DNA of 64,000 nt from Salvelinus alpinus (taxonomy: Eukaryota; Chordata; Actinopteri; Salmoniformes; Salmonidae), in contig NC_092096.1 of NCBI RefSeq assembly GCF_045679555.1, positions 20,188,688 through 20,252,687 of the forward strand. The letters run 5' to 3'. Shown piece by piece: positions 26,010 to 37,264 of the stretch. The position numbers were made by a program, and so were the translations under genes. The notes under the pieces are model-generated. The model was not told the origin of the DNA. It worked only from the letters and a program-made list of their open reading frames with translations, and did no database searches. Each line of letters begins with the position of its first letter. The first letter of the stretch is position 1.

Positions 26010-28980
26010 CTACTGTCATTTCCGGTCACAACTTGTATACTTGTTTACGTGCTGCTGTGCGTTTTGTTGCTAACCTTACTTTGCTACCTGCCAACTCTAC
26101 GTTTTTTACTTTTTAATTAACGTTTATATATTTTTTAGTTTTTCCATTGCTCAACTTTTTTCATTCAACTTTTTCACTCCGGACGCTTTATCTGGACGTG
26201 GTTCGTCAGGACCTCCACCAACCGAAGCTAAGTAGTAACATTAACATGATGCCTTCTAATTGCAGTCGCTGTACTCATGATATACAGTAGAACGATCGCC
26301 TTACGGCGAGGATAGCTGTGCTGCAAGCCCAGCTTCAAACGCAATCGTTAGGCTAGGGAAATTTAGGTGTAGGAAAGGATGAAACAGCGTCTGTGCCACC
26401 AGTAAGTACAGATAGTAACGTTAGTATAAATCCCCTCGCACGGTCCCCGCAGCCGGACAACTTTCTCATGGCTTCTGGAGGGAAATGCTGTAGGAATGCT
26501 CAACCAGTGTCGCTCATTCAGCCGACAGAAACTTTCAATCTGTTCTCCCCATTAAGCAGCGAGTCGGAGTCAGAGGCCGAGCCTTCTCTGGTCTCTACTC
26601 CTCCCAATACGAGGTCTGATACAAAAAAGCCTCCCACCATTAGCTCTGACAAATTGAAAACCTTAGTCATTGGCAACTCCATTACCCACAGTATTAGACT
26701 TAAAACGAATCATAATTGAAAACTGTTTTCTGCACCTCCCAAAAGATAGAATTGTAGATAATTGGCCCTCTTTCTGGGACTCACCCACAAACAGGACCAA
26801 GCCTGGCCTGTTGAGAAATGTGACGGACTCCATCCTAGCTGGAGGGGTGCGCTCATCTTATCTACCAACATAGACAGGGCTCTAACTCATCTAGGTCCAC
26901 AATGAGATAGGGTGCAGGCCAGGCAGAAGGCTGTTAGCCAGCCTTCTAGCTTAGTGGAGTCTGCCACTAGCACAGTCAGTGTAGTCAGCTCAGCTATCCC
27001 CATTGAGACCGTGTCTGTGCCTTGACCTAGGTTGGGCAAAATTAAACATGGCGGTGTTTGCCTTGGCAATCTCACTGGAATAAAGACCTCCTCCATGCCT
27101 GCCATTGTGATACCTCACATCTCAAAATAGGGCTACTTAATGTTAGATCCCTCACTTCCAAGGCAGTTAGAGTCAATTAACTAATCACTGATCATAATCT
27201 TGATGTGATTGGCATGACTGAAACATGGCTTAAGCCTGATGAATTTACTGTGTTAAATGAGGCCTCACCTCCTGGTTACAATAGTGACCATATTCCTTGC
27301 GCATCCCGCAAAGGCGGAGGTGTTGCTAACATTTACGATAGCAAATTACAATTACAAAAAAAAACAGACGTTTTCGTCTTTTGAGCTTCTAGTCATGAAA
27401 TCTATGCAGCCTACTCAATCACTTTTTATAGCTACTGTTTACATGCCTCCTGGGCCATATACAGCGTTCCTCACTGAGTTCCCTGAATTCCTATCGGACC
27501 TTGTATTCATGGCAGATAATATTCTAATTTTTGGTGACTTTAATATTCACATGGTTAAGTCCACAGACCCACTCCAAAAGGCTTTCGGAGCAATCATCGA
27601 CTCAATGGGTTTTGTCCAACATGTCTCCGGACATACTCACTGCCACAGTCATACTCTGGACCTAGTTTTGTCCCGTGGAATAAATGTTGTGGATCTTAAT
27701 GTTTGTTCTCATAATCCTGGACTATCGGACCACCATTTTATTACATTTGTAATTGCAACAAATGATCTGCTCAGACTCCAACTAAGGATCATCAAAAGTT
27801 GGGCTATAAATATAAGTTGGGCTATAAATATAAACAACCCAAAGATTCCTAAATTCCCTTCCAGACTCCATCTGCCTACCCAAGGACGTCAGAGTACAAA
27901 AAATCAGTTGTCCACCTAACTGAGGAACTCAATTTAACCTTGCGAAATACCCTAGATGCGGTCGCACCACTAAAAACAAAAAACATTTGTCATAAGAAAC
28001 TAGCTCCCTGGTATACAGAAAATACCCGAGCTCTGAAGCAAGCTTCCAGAAAATTGGAATGGAAATGGCGCCACACCAAAGTGGAAGTCTTCCGACTAGC
28101 TTGGAAAGACAGTACCGTGCAGTATCGAAGAGCCCTCACTGCTGCTCGATCATCCTATTTTTCCAACTTAATTGAGGAAAATAAGGACAATCCAAAATGT
28201 ATTTTTGATACTGTCGCAAAGCTACTAAAAAGCAGCATTCCCCAAGAGAGGATGGCTTTCACTACAGCAGTGATAATTCATGAACTTCTTTGATGAAAAG
28301 ATCAAGGACCTAGGGTCAAGGGAGACACTCAAGTTTTTTAGTACTATATCTCTTGACACATTGATGAAAATAATATTGGCCTCTAAACGTTCAAGCCGCA
28401 TACAGGAGCCTATTCCAACTAAACTACTGAAAGAGCTGCTGCCTGTGCTTGGCCCTCCTATGTTGAACATAATAAACAGCTCTCTATCCACCGGATGGAA
28501 TTTTTATGGAATGGTCTGCCTATCTATGTGAGAGACGCAGACTCGGTCTCAATCTTTAAGGCTATACTGAAGACTCATCTGTTCAGTAGGTTCTATGATT
28601 GAGTGTAATCTGGCCCATGAGTGTGAAGGTGAACGGAAAGGCACTGGAGCAACGAACCACCCTTGCTGTCTCTGCCTGGCCGGTTCCCCTCTCTCCACTG
28701 GGATTCTCTGCCTCTAACCCTATTACAGGGGCTGAGTCGCTGGGTTAGTGGTGCTCTTCCATGCCGTCCCTAGGAGGGGTGCGTCACTTAGGTGGGTTGA
28801 GTCACTGGCGTGATCTTCCTGTCCGGGTTGGCGCCCCCCCTTGGGTTGTACCGTGGCGGAGATCTTTGTGGTCTATACTTGGCCTTGTCTCATGATGGTA
28901 AGTTGGTGGTTGAAGATATCCCTCTAGTGGTGTGGGGGCTGTGCTTGGCAAAGTGGGTGGGGTTATATCCTGCCATGTTG
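26010..28980 (+). mobile_element. L2/CR1-type LINE with internal deletion
   Basis: Order seen: 5' region; ORF1 remnant from ATG 26246, with a possible coiled coil and an SGNH/esterase-like strand LVIGNSITHSI near 26668; an apurinic endonuclease domain at about 27125-27760 (LLNVRSLTSK start, IFGDFNIH, SDHHF); the linker to the reverse transcriptase (28000-28480); then a jump near 28490 to the very C-terminal end (NGLPIYVRDADS, KAILKTHLFSRF) and 3' untranslated sequence to about 28980. The catalytic reverse transcriptase core is missing, and several stops and frameshifts occur in ORF1 and the endonuclease. The 3' region matches the minus-strand block 46640-47645. The element is a dead copy. Confidence 0.8.
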
Positions 28981-28989
28981 CCATGTGCA

Positions 28990-30150
28990 ATGTTAAAATA
29001 TATCTCCATTCAACGTTGTTGCTAGCACTTGCCCCCAAAATAAAGCCTCCCATCTGGGTGAACTTGGTTGAGTTTACGAAAACAGATCTAATTAGAGTGT
29101 CATCCCTGATGAGGAATAAGACACTACTTCAAAGTATAGGACATGTAATGTTTGCCAAAGTATAATGTATTTACTAGTTGTTTCACAGGATTTAGCTAGT
29201 TAAAATTAAGAGTATCTTGAGGGGTACTTACTTGTAGTTATTGTCTACCTACAAAGTATCTTACACGTCCTGGCAATGTAATAGTCAGCTTTTGAAAGTG
29301 CCATCCAAGTGGGAAATAAACACACCACAGAGTGCAATTAATATCTGCATAAATACAATGTAGTTACTAGGTGTTACACAGGATTGATCTATTTCTATAT
29401 AATTACTTAGGCCTAATACCCATTAACAAGTGAAAATACCTACAAACAATAGTCAAGCTTCTAATTTTGTCAACTATATTGCAACATGTAAAAATACCTT
29501 ACATTTCTCACAAAATAATAAGGATCACTAATTGTATTAATTAGATGAAACAAAGACAGAAAATAAAAATAACTATTCTAGTGGTGACTCAAATATGTAG
29601 CCTATAGAATGCTGAGTAGCCTACATAGCAAATTTAGAAAAACAGGATTGTCTTTTTCTTTACTCTTTTCAACGTTACCAGTAACAATGGAAATCAACAA
29701 CTGTCTCTGTCTTTTTGTAAGCATTTTCCCATCCTCCTGGAGTCCGAGACCTTGTGGAAATCTGGGGTAGAGAAGAACAATGTATGACAATTTAGCATTA
29801 GCCACTATGTTACCGTATACCAGTTATCATCATCATCATGTTTTCTACAGTTTAGGCCCATAGCTTGCTAGGCCTAGCTAACTAGTTATCGTGTTATAAA
29901 GTTAGCTATAAAAGTGCATGCTAACACCAAAGATGTGTTTAACTAAACCAAGATAGACCACACCCTGTTGCTTCCAATGGGGGACTTTTATTATGAAGGC
30001 GAACATTAAATTCCACTTATGGCTAATCGTTATTGTGGGTAGCCAAAGCCAGCCAGCTAGCGAACCTCGCTAGCCGCAGACAGACATACAAGCAACACTG
30101 CGAACGAGGCCCTTGAAGGAATTCTAGTTTACACAGTAAGGAGAGAGTCA
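28990..30150. other. No gene recognised
   Basis: A+T-rich sequence with many short open frames but no domain, splice pattern or repeat boundary that I can support. 30000-30150 may be the 5' region of the ORF1 remnant that follows. Confidence 0.4.
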
Positions 30151-30153
30151 GAA

Positions 30154-30740
30154 ATGGCGGAGAGTATGGATGAAATGGAGGAAATTGAGAAAAAGTTGGT
30201 GAAACAACAGCTGTGCTGCAATGAGGACAATATGGGTGTCAGTTCTGATGCTATGGAGCGGGAGGACGAGGGTCAATGACTGGAATGGTCAGTAGTGGAA
30301 GACATAGGAAGAAGAGAGATCATGACACAGAAAGCAGTGGATCATCTATTAAAGAAAGCATAAAGAGGGCCATGGTAGGAAGCAAGAGTAATGATGTGTT
30401 GGAGTAGAAAGTGTTGATTGTGTTTGATGAGACCACAGGGTCTCACTTATACCCTATTCGACTAACTAATGCCGTAGAGAAAGAGGTAGGTGAAGTCAAA
30501 TTAGCTCAGTTCATTGGAAATGGTAGATTATTAATATTGTGTGGTAGCCAGGCTCAGCAAGAGAAAATACTGAAAATGGAAAACGCTTAATGGGAAGAAG
30601 ATTAAAAGCCATGTCCCTGGTGCTTATGGTAGATTGAGGGGAGTCATCAATGGGGTCCCAATAGGATGCTCTCAATTGTGCATCTGTAAAGGTTTGTGGG
30701 TTTTAGGTGCCAAGCCAAATTTCTTCAGCCTCCTGAGGTT
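30154..30740 (+). pseudogene. Probable LINE ORF1 remnant
   Basis: Starts MAESMDEMEEIEKKL at 30154 and continues, across in-frame stops and a frameshift, through segments such as VLIVFDETTGSHLYPIRLT (about 30410), EVGEVKLAQFIGNGRLLI and GRLRGVINGVPI. The acidic coiled-coil start followed by an RRM-like segment suggests a retrotransposon ORF1/Gag-like protein. I could not assign a family with confidence; no reverse transcriptase follows. Confidence 0.5.
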
Positions 30741-30799
30741 GAAGAGGTCTTGTTGTGACTTCTTCACCCATACTGTCTGTGTGGGTGGACCATTTCAGA

Positions 30800-31390
30800 T
30801 CGTCAGTGATGTGTATTGTCATGGCATATTTCTGCTTTACCAAATGAGGAGAGTTACAAACTACACACCAGTCAGAGTTACATTTAAACTACATATTTTT
30901 ATTAAGAGCTTTGCAATAGCCCTTTTTTACTTTCAATGATGCGCAATCTCTAATGAACCATTGAAAAGTGAATACAGAATTGTACAAAGATCTTTTATAG
31001 CCAAGATACACCCCTCTCAACTTACATGACGAACCACAGATCTTAGGAACAGTTCACAAAGTTTAACATTTGTATGAAAGATATCTATAAAACATAGCAG
31101 ACAGTTACTGCTGTGTCAACAGTTCTCATTGTAAAGACCAGTGTTTGGCCCCCTCCTACTCCAAATTGGAACCCGTCTCACCCTGGTACAGTATAGCACA
31201 AAAACATTACCTTTACTATCTGGAATGCTCTTTAGGCTTTATTACCCAAAGACATCCTAAATCTCCTCTGTCAGTGCTATCTCATAGAGGCCCATCCTCA
31301 GTGGAACACACACAATAGTTAACAGAATACTCTATTCTGTCGAATAAAACAACCATTCTAATGCAATACAAAGATTATAATATAATCTTA
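30800..31390 (-). mobile_element. Possible LTR (unassigned)
   Basis: Non-coding ~590 bp that on the minus strand contains a TATA-box-like GGCTATAAAAGATC (near 31000) and, about 100 bp further on, a TTAATAAAAA poly(A)-like signal near 30900. These are spaced as in an LTR. No target duplication or partner LTR was found. Confidence 0.3.
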
Positions 31391-31394
31391 CAAG

Positions 31395-32775
31395 CACTAT
31401 AACATAATCTTGCAATTTTCCACGACAGTATGCCGAGGAACTTGAAGCTTTCCACCTTCTCCATTGCGGTCCCGTCGATGTGGATAGGGGCGTGCTGCCT
31501 CTGCTGTTTCCTGAAGTCCACGATCAGCTCTGTTGACGTTGAGTGAGAGGTTATTTTCGTGGCACCACACTCCCAGGGCCCTCACCTCCCACTGTTGTGT
31601 CGTCTGCAAACTTGATGATTGAGTTGGAGGCGTGTATGGCCGCGCAATCATGGACGAATAGGGAGTACAGAAGGGGGTTGAGCACGCACCCTTGTGGGGC
31701 CCCTGTGTTGAGGATCAGCAAAGTGGAAGTATTGTTTCGTACCTTTACCACCTGGGGGGCGGCTAATCCAGAAGTCCAGGACCCAGTTGCACAGGGTGGG
31801 GTTCAGACCCAGGGCCTCAAGCTTAATGATGAGCTTGGAGGGTACTATGGTGTTGAATTCTGAGTCAATTAATAGCATTCTTACATAGGTATTCCTCTTG
31901 TCCAGATGGGATAAAGAAGTGTGCAGTGCATCGTCTGTGGATCTTTTGAAGTGGGTCTAGGGTGTCCGGTAAGGTAGAGGTGATATGATCCTTAACTAGC
32001 CTCTCAAAGCACGTCATGATGACAGATGCTACGGGGCGATAGTCCTTTAGTTCAGTTGCCTTTGCATTCTTGGGTACAGGAACAATGGTGGCCGTCTTGA
32101 AGAAAGTGGGGAAAACAGGATAGGGAGAAATTGAATATGTCCGTAAACACACCAGCCAGCTGGTCTGCACATGCTCTGAGGATGCGGCTATGGATGCCGT
32201 CTGGGCCTGCAGCCTTGCGAGGCTTAACACGTTTAAATGTCTTACTCACGTCGGCCATGTACGTACAGTCACTGTGGAGACGATGTCCTCGATGCACTTA
32301 TTGATAAAGCCATTGACTGATGTGGTGTACTCATCAATGCCATCGGAAGAATCCTGGAACATATTCCAGTCTGTGCTAGCAAAACAGTCCTGTAGTTTAG
32401 CATCTGCTTCATCTGACCACTTTTCTATAGACCGAGTCACTGGTGATTCCTGCTTTAATTTTTGCTTTAGGCAGGAATCAGGAGGATAGAGTTATGGTCA
32501 GATTTGCCAGATGGAGGGCGAGGGAGAGCTTGGTACGCGTCTCTGTGTGTGGAGTAAAGGTGGTCAAGAATATTTTTTACCTCTGGTTGCACATTAGAAA
32601 TTCAGTAAAACTGATTTAAGTTTCCCTGCATTTAAGTCACCGGCCACTAGGAGCGCCGCCTCTGGATGAGCGTTTTCCTGTTTGCGTAAAGCGGAATCCA
32701 GCTCATTTAGTGTGCTTTTAGTTGCAACCTCACTCTGTGGTGGTATGTAGACAGCTACAAAAAAAACAGATGAAT
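31395..32775 (-). mobile_element. 5'- and 3'-truncated LINE (endonuclease end and RT)
   Basis: Minus-strand reading from 32775 downward gives the end of an apurinic endonuclease domain (VYIPPQSEVAT, LLVAGDLN about 32660) and the linker. The reverse transcriptase pieces follow: [15 protein letters not shown] (about 32230), [37 protein letters not shown] (about 31690) and the catalytic FADDTT (about 31610), then NNLSLNV. It is broken by several frameshifts and small deletions. The motif set is that of the L2/CR1/Rex group; the exact clade is not resolved. Confidence 0.85.
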
Positions 32776-32844
32776 ACTCTCTGGGTAAATAGTGAGGTCT
32801 ACAGCTTACAAAATATACTATATTTTGTAGTATATTTATATACT

Positions 32845-33530
32845 ATATAAGAGACTGTTAGAAGTCTCTAGGATGTTTTTGTATGTTGGAGTTATGTTGA
32901 AATAGAGGAAGGGGGTATTGCTTACTAGGGTGCGTGTGGTATTGGGGAACTGTCTGTTACAAAACCTGTGACTGGACACCTCAGAGATGCTCCATGGTCT
33001 AAACAGCTAGAAGATAAGAGGAAGTGGAACCATCATCGGTGTAGACAGTCAAAACTCCTGGGTCATCATTAACAGAAGACCATGTCCTTAATTAGTGGGG
33101 AAGGGTAGGTGGAAAATGCTGTGTCATGTTCGTGGAAAACCACTGCAGTATATAGCATATGTAGGAAGGCACGTTTACCGGAATAATTTTATTTAACTTA
33201 AAGTCACATGATTTCATGAGGAAATGTCTCTACAGTGAGTGTGTATAATGCAAGCAAGTCAAGGTGTCCTTGGATGAAATTTAACAAGACGAATAACCAG
33301 CATTGTTAAATGTTGTTTTAATTAAATCTGACCGTACCAAGTTACGCCCTAAAAGAAGACAATGTTCAAATGCAGTCCATGAAGAAGTATTAGGATTAAG
33401 TGGACAACTATTCTGCCGTACAATTACAGACTGCAGTAACAACATATTTGGTCATAATTTTGTTAAGAACGTAATCAGGCGCTGCAGTATCAGTCTTATC
33501 TTGTGACAAAGTGTCCTGGTTCAATTATCT
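32845..33530 (+). repeat. Segmental duplication, copy 1
   Basis: Homologous to 35640-36147 plus 36554-36615 (same strand) and to 60500-61075 (inverted). Anchors: GGGAACTGTCTGTTA, ACAGCTAGAA..TAAGAGGAAG, CTCCTGGGTCATCATTAAC, GTCACATGATTT.ATGAG, and GACTGCAGTAACAACA at the far end. It keeps an uninterrupted GAATAACCAGCATTG at 33291-33305, the pre-insertion form of the solo LTR site at 36148. Confidence 0.8.
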
Positions 33531-33780
33531 TCATTTTCAGAGAGAATTGTATGTCCAATTTTAAATAACAACAAAATCCAAGATAAAACCAAGGCAAACC
33601 GCAGTAAGTGAAGTTACTAAGTGAAGTTACTGCACTCTGGCTTCGTTCTGTGTTTTGACTGCAGTTACTGAGGTTTTCCCTGGTATTCTATCAGGCTCTG
33701 AATTCAGGCCATCCTGATCATGAAACACACCATGAAACAGCCAGTTATCCAGTTATCACTACAATAAACATGGCACAATC

Positions 33781-34408
33781 AGATTCACTGTTTCTGTAGA
33801 CTGCTCTTTTCCCTTGTAGGGCAGTTCAGGGGGCTTCCCCTTCCCCCTGGTCTGCAACCTGTCCCTCATGTCAACATGAAAACAATGGCACTATACTGTG
33901 CTTAAAAATGTTCTGCCAGTTCATCTCCTTAAAGATTAGAATGTTCCAATGTGGTTAGAGAACATCAAGGAAAATGTATGGATATATATAGTGGAACACC
34001 AGGAATGTTACATACAGAGAAAAGCTCAGAGCATATCACAAAGGAGCTAGTTAGATGTATTCAGGTCTCCTCCTCTGGTCCTCATGTCTTCCTGCTGGTA
34101 ATCCAGGTGGGCAGATTCACCACAGAAGATGACAATTCTATAGTAGCCCTGGAGAAATCTTTGGACAACAGTCCTTCAAGGTTATGATTGTACTGTTCAC
34201 TCGTGGTGATGACCATGATGGTGAAACAATACAAGACCATGTACTCAACAGTCATCTGATGATTCGTGAACTGATTCAACACTGTGGCAGCAGATTCTAC
34301 GCTTTCAACAACAGAGATAAGAATAGAAGTCAAGGTGTTGAGCTGATCAAGAAGATTGAAGACGAAGTCACTGAAAATGGAGGAGAAGCGTACACTGATG
34401 AAATATGA
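33781..34408 (+). pseudogene. GIMAP-type GTPase fragment, frameshifted
   Basis: 33781-33950 matches a block at 23079-23275. From 33951 a GIMAP exon is readable from just before G3 (SGTPGMLHTEKS, with the usual DTPG aspartate changed) through the family segment FLLVIQVGRFTTEDDNSI. The frame then shifts near 34150-34180 and continues as MIVLFTRGDD (G4 region), IQHCGSRFYAFNNR (G5 region) to a stop at 34408. The P-loop half is absent and at least one indel splits the frame, so the copy is not functional. Its orientation is the same as the intact copy at 18896, consistent with tandem duplication of a GIMAP cluster. Confidence 0.85.
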
Positions 34409-34430
34409 AGAGGTACAGAGAGAGATTTGG

Positions 34431-34660
34431 GGCGGCAGGTAGCCTAGTGGTTAGAGGTTTGGACTAGTAACCGAAAGGTTGCAAGATCAAATCCCCAAGC
34501 TGACAAGGTAAAATTCTGTCGTTCTGCACCTGAACTAGGCAGTTAACACACTGTTCCTAGGCCATCATTGAAAATAAGAAATTGTTCTTAACTGACTTTC
34601 CTAGATAAATAATAATTCTTAACTGACTTTCCTAGATAAATAAAGGTAAAATAAAAAGAT
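34431..34660 (+). mobile_element. tRNA-derived SINE (HpaI type)
   Basis: A tRNA-like head (GGTAGCCTAGTGGTTAGAGG, GGTTGCAAGATCAAATCCCC) is followed by CTGACAAGG, CTGTTCCTAGGCC, TTGTTCTTAACTGACTTTCC and TAGATAAATAAAGGTAAA. The last ~28 bp of the tail is duplicated in tandem. The 3' end resembles the tail of the LINE at 44590-45660, as expected for a SINE mobilised by that LINE. Confidence 0.9.
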
Positions 34661-35375
34661 TCTGAGGGAAATTAATCAGGATAACATTCCTAGGGAAAGG
34701 GCATAGAAATCTGATTACAAGTTCACCTTCCTTGACTTTCTGAAACAAAGTGTTGGAATATTTAAACAGGCCCTTTTTGGTTGGTTATGAATAGCTGTGC
34801 GCTATTGGCCTATCCATAACTGTGTCTATCACCTTTCCATGGGGTACAGATATGGTAATTGTAGGCAGTGAAATAAGAGGTAAGATGAGGGCAGTGGAAG
34901 GTAGGCCCCTAAATGGCATGTGATCAAAAAACAAGTGGCAGCCAGTACTATGCAGAAAACATTAGTGATCTACAGTATTTACAGATTATATGTAGAAAGA
35001 ATACATACATGTAGGTTAGTTTTATTTCCTGGCCGTGAAATAATAAGAACATGTAAAATAATGAAATCAGGCCCTGTCTCTAATAAACATGGTTCTTGAT
35101 GATTAAATAAATTCCAAATGCCATGCTGCATCTACATATTATCATGTTAAATACTGTGACTATAATATCAATAGAAAGGTTGTCTCATGAAAACATTGAG
35201 GTTGGGGTGCTCCTAGGCTGCAGTGTTACTAAAATCAAGTTAGGAATGAAAATCTAATATTGGAGCATGATCAAACTAATTTTATCGATATATCATTATT
35301 TATATAAGATTGTTAATATTTGTGAAATTCATATGCTATATGGGAGACTGTTAGATTGTTAATATTTGTGAAATT
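34661..35375. other. No feature recognised
   Basis: A+T-rich sequence without a supported gene. ATATGCTATATGGGAGACTG near 35330 is a partial copy of the start of the duplicated block at 35640. Confidence 0.4.
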
Positions 35376-35633
35376 TGTATTTATTTATTTTTATTTAACC
35401 TATTTAAGTAGGCAAGTCAGTTAAGAACAAATTCTTATTTTACAATGACGGCCTACCCCGGCCAAACCCTCCCTTAACCCATATGACGCTGGGCCCATTG
35501 TGCGCCGCCCTATGGGACTCCCGATCACGGCCGGTTGTAATACAGCCCAGGATCGAACCAGAGTCTGTAGTGACGCCTCTAACACTGAGATGCAGTGCCT
35601 TAGATCGCTGCGCCACTCGTGAGCCACTCAAAA
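35376..35633 (-). mobile_element. tRNA-derived SINE (minus)
   Basis: On the minus strand: tRNA-like head GAGTGGCGCAGCGATCTAAG with B-box GGTTCGATCCTGG, body GGCCGTGATCGGGAGTCCCA and GGGTTAAGGGAGGGTTTGG, and the tail TTGTTCTTAACTGACTTGCC. A 3' part of the same SINE recurs at 61558-61685. Confidence 0.88.
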
Positions 35634-35639
35634 TATGCT

Positions 35640-36615
35640 ATATAAGAGACTGTTAGATTGTTAATATTTTCTGGTTGTGTGATTAAGAAGAATTAGAATG
35701 AGGTCTTAAGTCTCGGGGATGTTTCTGTATCGTAGAGTTATGGTGAAGTAGAGAAAGGGGGATATTGCTTACTAGGGTGTGTGTGGTTTTGGGGAACTGT
35801 CTGTTAGTCAACCTGTGACTGGACACCACAGAGTTGCCCCATGGCCTAAACAGCTAGAAATAAGAGGAAGTGGAACCAACAGCGGTGTAGACAGTCAACA
35901 CTCCTGGGTCATCATTAACACAAGAGCACGTCCTTAATTAGGGGGAAAGGGTCGGTGGAAGCGCTGTGTCATGTTAGTGGTAAACCACTGTAGTATATAG
36001 CATATGTAGCAGGGCACTTTTACCAGAATAATTTTATTTAACTTTAAGTCACATGATTTTATGAGAAAACGTTTCTGCAGTGAGGGTGTGTAATGCAAGT
36101 CAAGGTGTCCTTGGATGGACTTGATGGACTTGAACAAGATGCATAACTGTCACGTTCACCATAGTTCTTGTGTGTTTTGCTTGTTTTAGTGTTGGTCAGG
36201 ACGTGAGCTGGGTGGGCATTCTATGTTGTGTGTCTAGTTTGTCTGTTTCTATGTTTGGCCTAATATGGTTCCCAATCAGAAGCAGGTGTTTTGTGTTGTC
36301 TCTGATTGGGAATCATATTTAGGTGGCTTGTTTTGTGTTGGGGATTGTGGGTGGTTGTTTTCTGTCTTTGTGTTTCTCTGCACCAGCTAAGACTGTATTG
36401 GTTTGCCACGTTTGTTATTTTGTTATTTGTAAGTATTCACATTTTCGTCTCGTCTATTAAATCATGTTGAACACAAGCTACGCTGCGTCTTGGTCCGATC
36501 CCTGCTACACCTCCTCTTCAGACGAAGAGGAGGAAGGCTGCCGTTACAATAACCAGCATTGTTAAAATAACTATTTTAATGAAATCTGAGCATACCTGTA
36601 AAAAACCACTGTAGT
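35640..36615 (+). repeat. Segmental duplication, copy 2, split by a solo LTR
   Basis: Matches 32845-33310 closely (GAGACTGTTAGA, GGGATATTGCTTACTAGGG, TCCTGGGTCATCATTAACA, TATAGCATATGTAG). It resumes after the LTR at 36554 with CAGCATTGTTAAAAT. Truncated after about 36615. Confidence 0.8.
36148..36548 (+). mobile_element. Solo LTR, TSD ATAAC
   Basis: A 401-bp LTR (TGTCACG...CCGTTACA) flanked by ATAAC at 36143-36147 and 36549-36553. Same family as the LTR at 48659-49037. A poly(A) signal ATTAAA at 36456-36461 is followed by ATG at 36464 and an open frame containing AASWSD and a serine/glutamate-rich run, leaving the LTR as ...CGT TAC A. The empty site is preserved in the paralogous block at 33291-33305. 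Confidence 0.93.
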
Positions 36616-36616
36616 A

Positions 36617-36905
36617 TCTACACTGAACAAAAATATAAACACAACATGTAAAGTTTGGATCCCATGTTCCATGAACTGAAATAAAAAATCCCAGAAATGT
36701 CCCATATTCAACAAAAAGCTTATTTCTCTCAAATGTTGTGCACAAATGTATTTACATCCCTATTAGTGAACATTTCTTCTTGGCCAAGATAATCCATCTG
36801 ACTGACAGGTGTGTCATATCAAGAAGCTGATTAAACAGGATGATCATTACACAGGTGCTACTTGTGCTGGGGACAATACAAGGCCAGTCTAAAATGTGCA
36901 GTGTT
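36617..36905 (+). mobile_element. Tc1/mariner-type end fragment
   Basis: Begins CACTGAACAAAAATATAAAC, a typical terminal-repeat style for fish Tc1 relatives, and continues ~290 bp (GATCCCATGTTCCATGAACT, CTGACAGGTGTG, GGTGCTACTTGTGCTGGGG). No transposase and no second terminal repeat is present. Confidence 0.5.
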
Positions 36906-37264
36906 AATTTCTCTACCACGTAATTTTAGAGAATTTGGCAGTACGTACACAGGCCCATTCATGGCTACACTACAAATGAAACATGTTTTAACACATCTGG
37001 TTACTAGACTATATAATCAGTTCAATGTCAATAACATATCCTAATATTTTCAATCTGATTACACTGATAAATCACAAGTGTCTATAATTTTTTACAAATA
37101 TTTATATATTTGTGCGTTACTTGGGGAAAAACAGCTTGTAATCAAGACAAAATATCGCTCTGGAAGTCTCAAAAGAAAGGTGGGTAATGAAAATAGAAGT
37201 TTCAGGGAAGTATTCTTACCATATCTCTCCAATGTCAAAACAGAGTGTGATCTTGGAAACTAAA

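Noticed and set aside
29602-29805. 67-codon minus-strand frame
   Set aside because: No recognisable domain, context or splice signals; length is expected by chance.
34431-34520. Functional tRNA genes in the SINE heads (also 19880, 25712, 35376)
   Set aside because: tRNA-like boxes are present, but the cloverleaf is incomplete and each is followed by a SINE body and tail.
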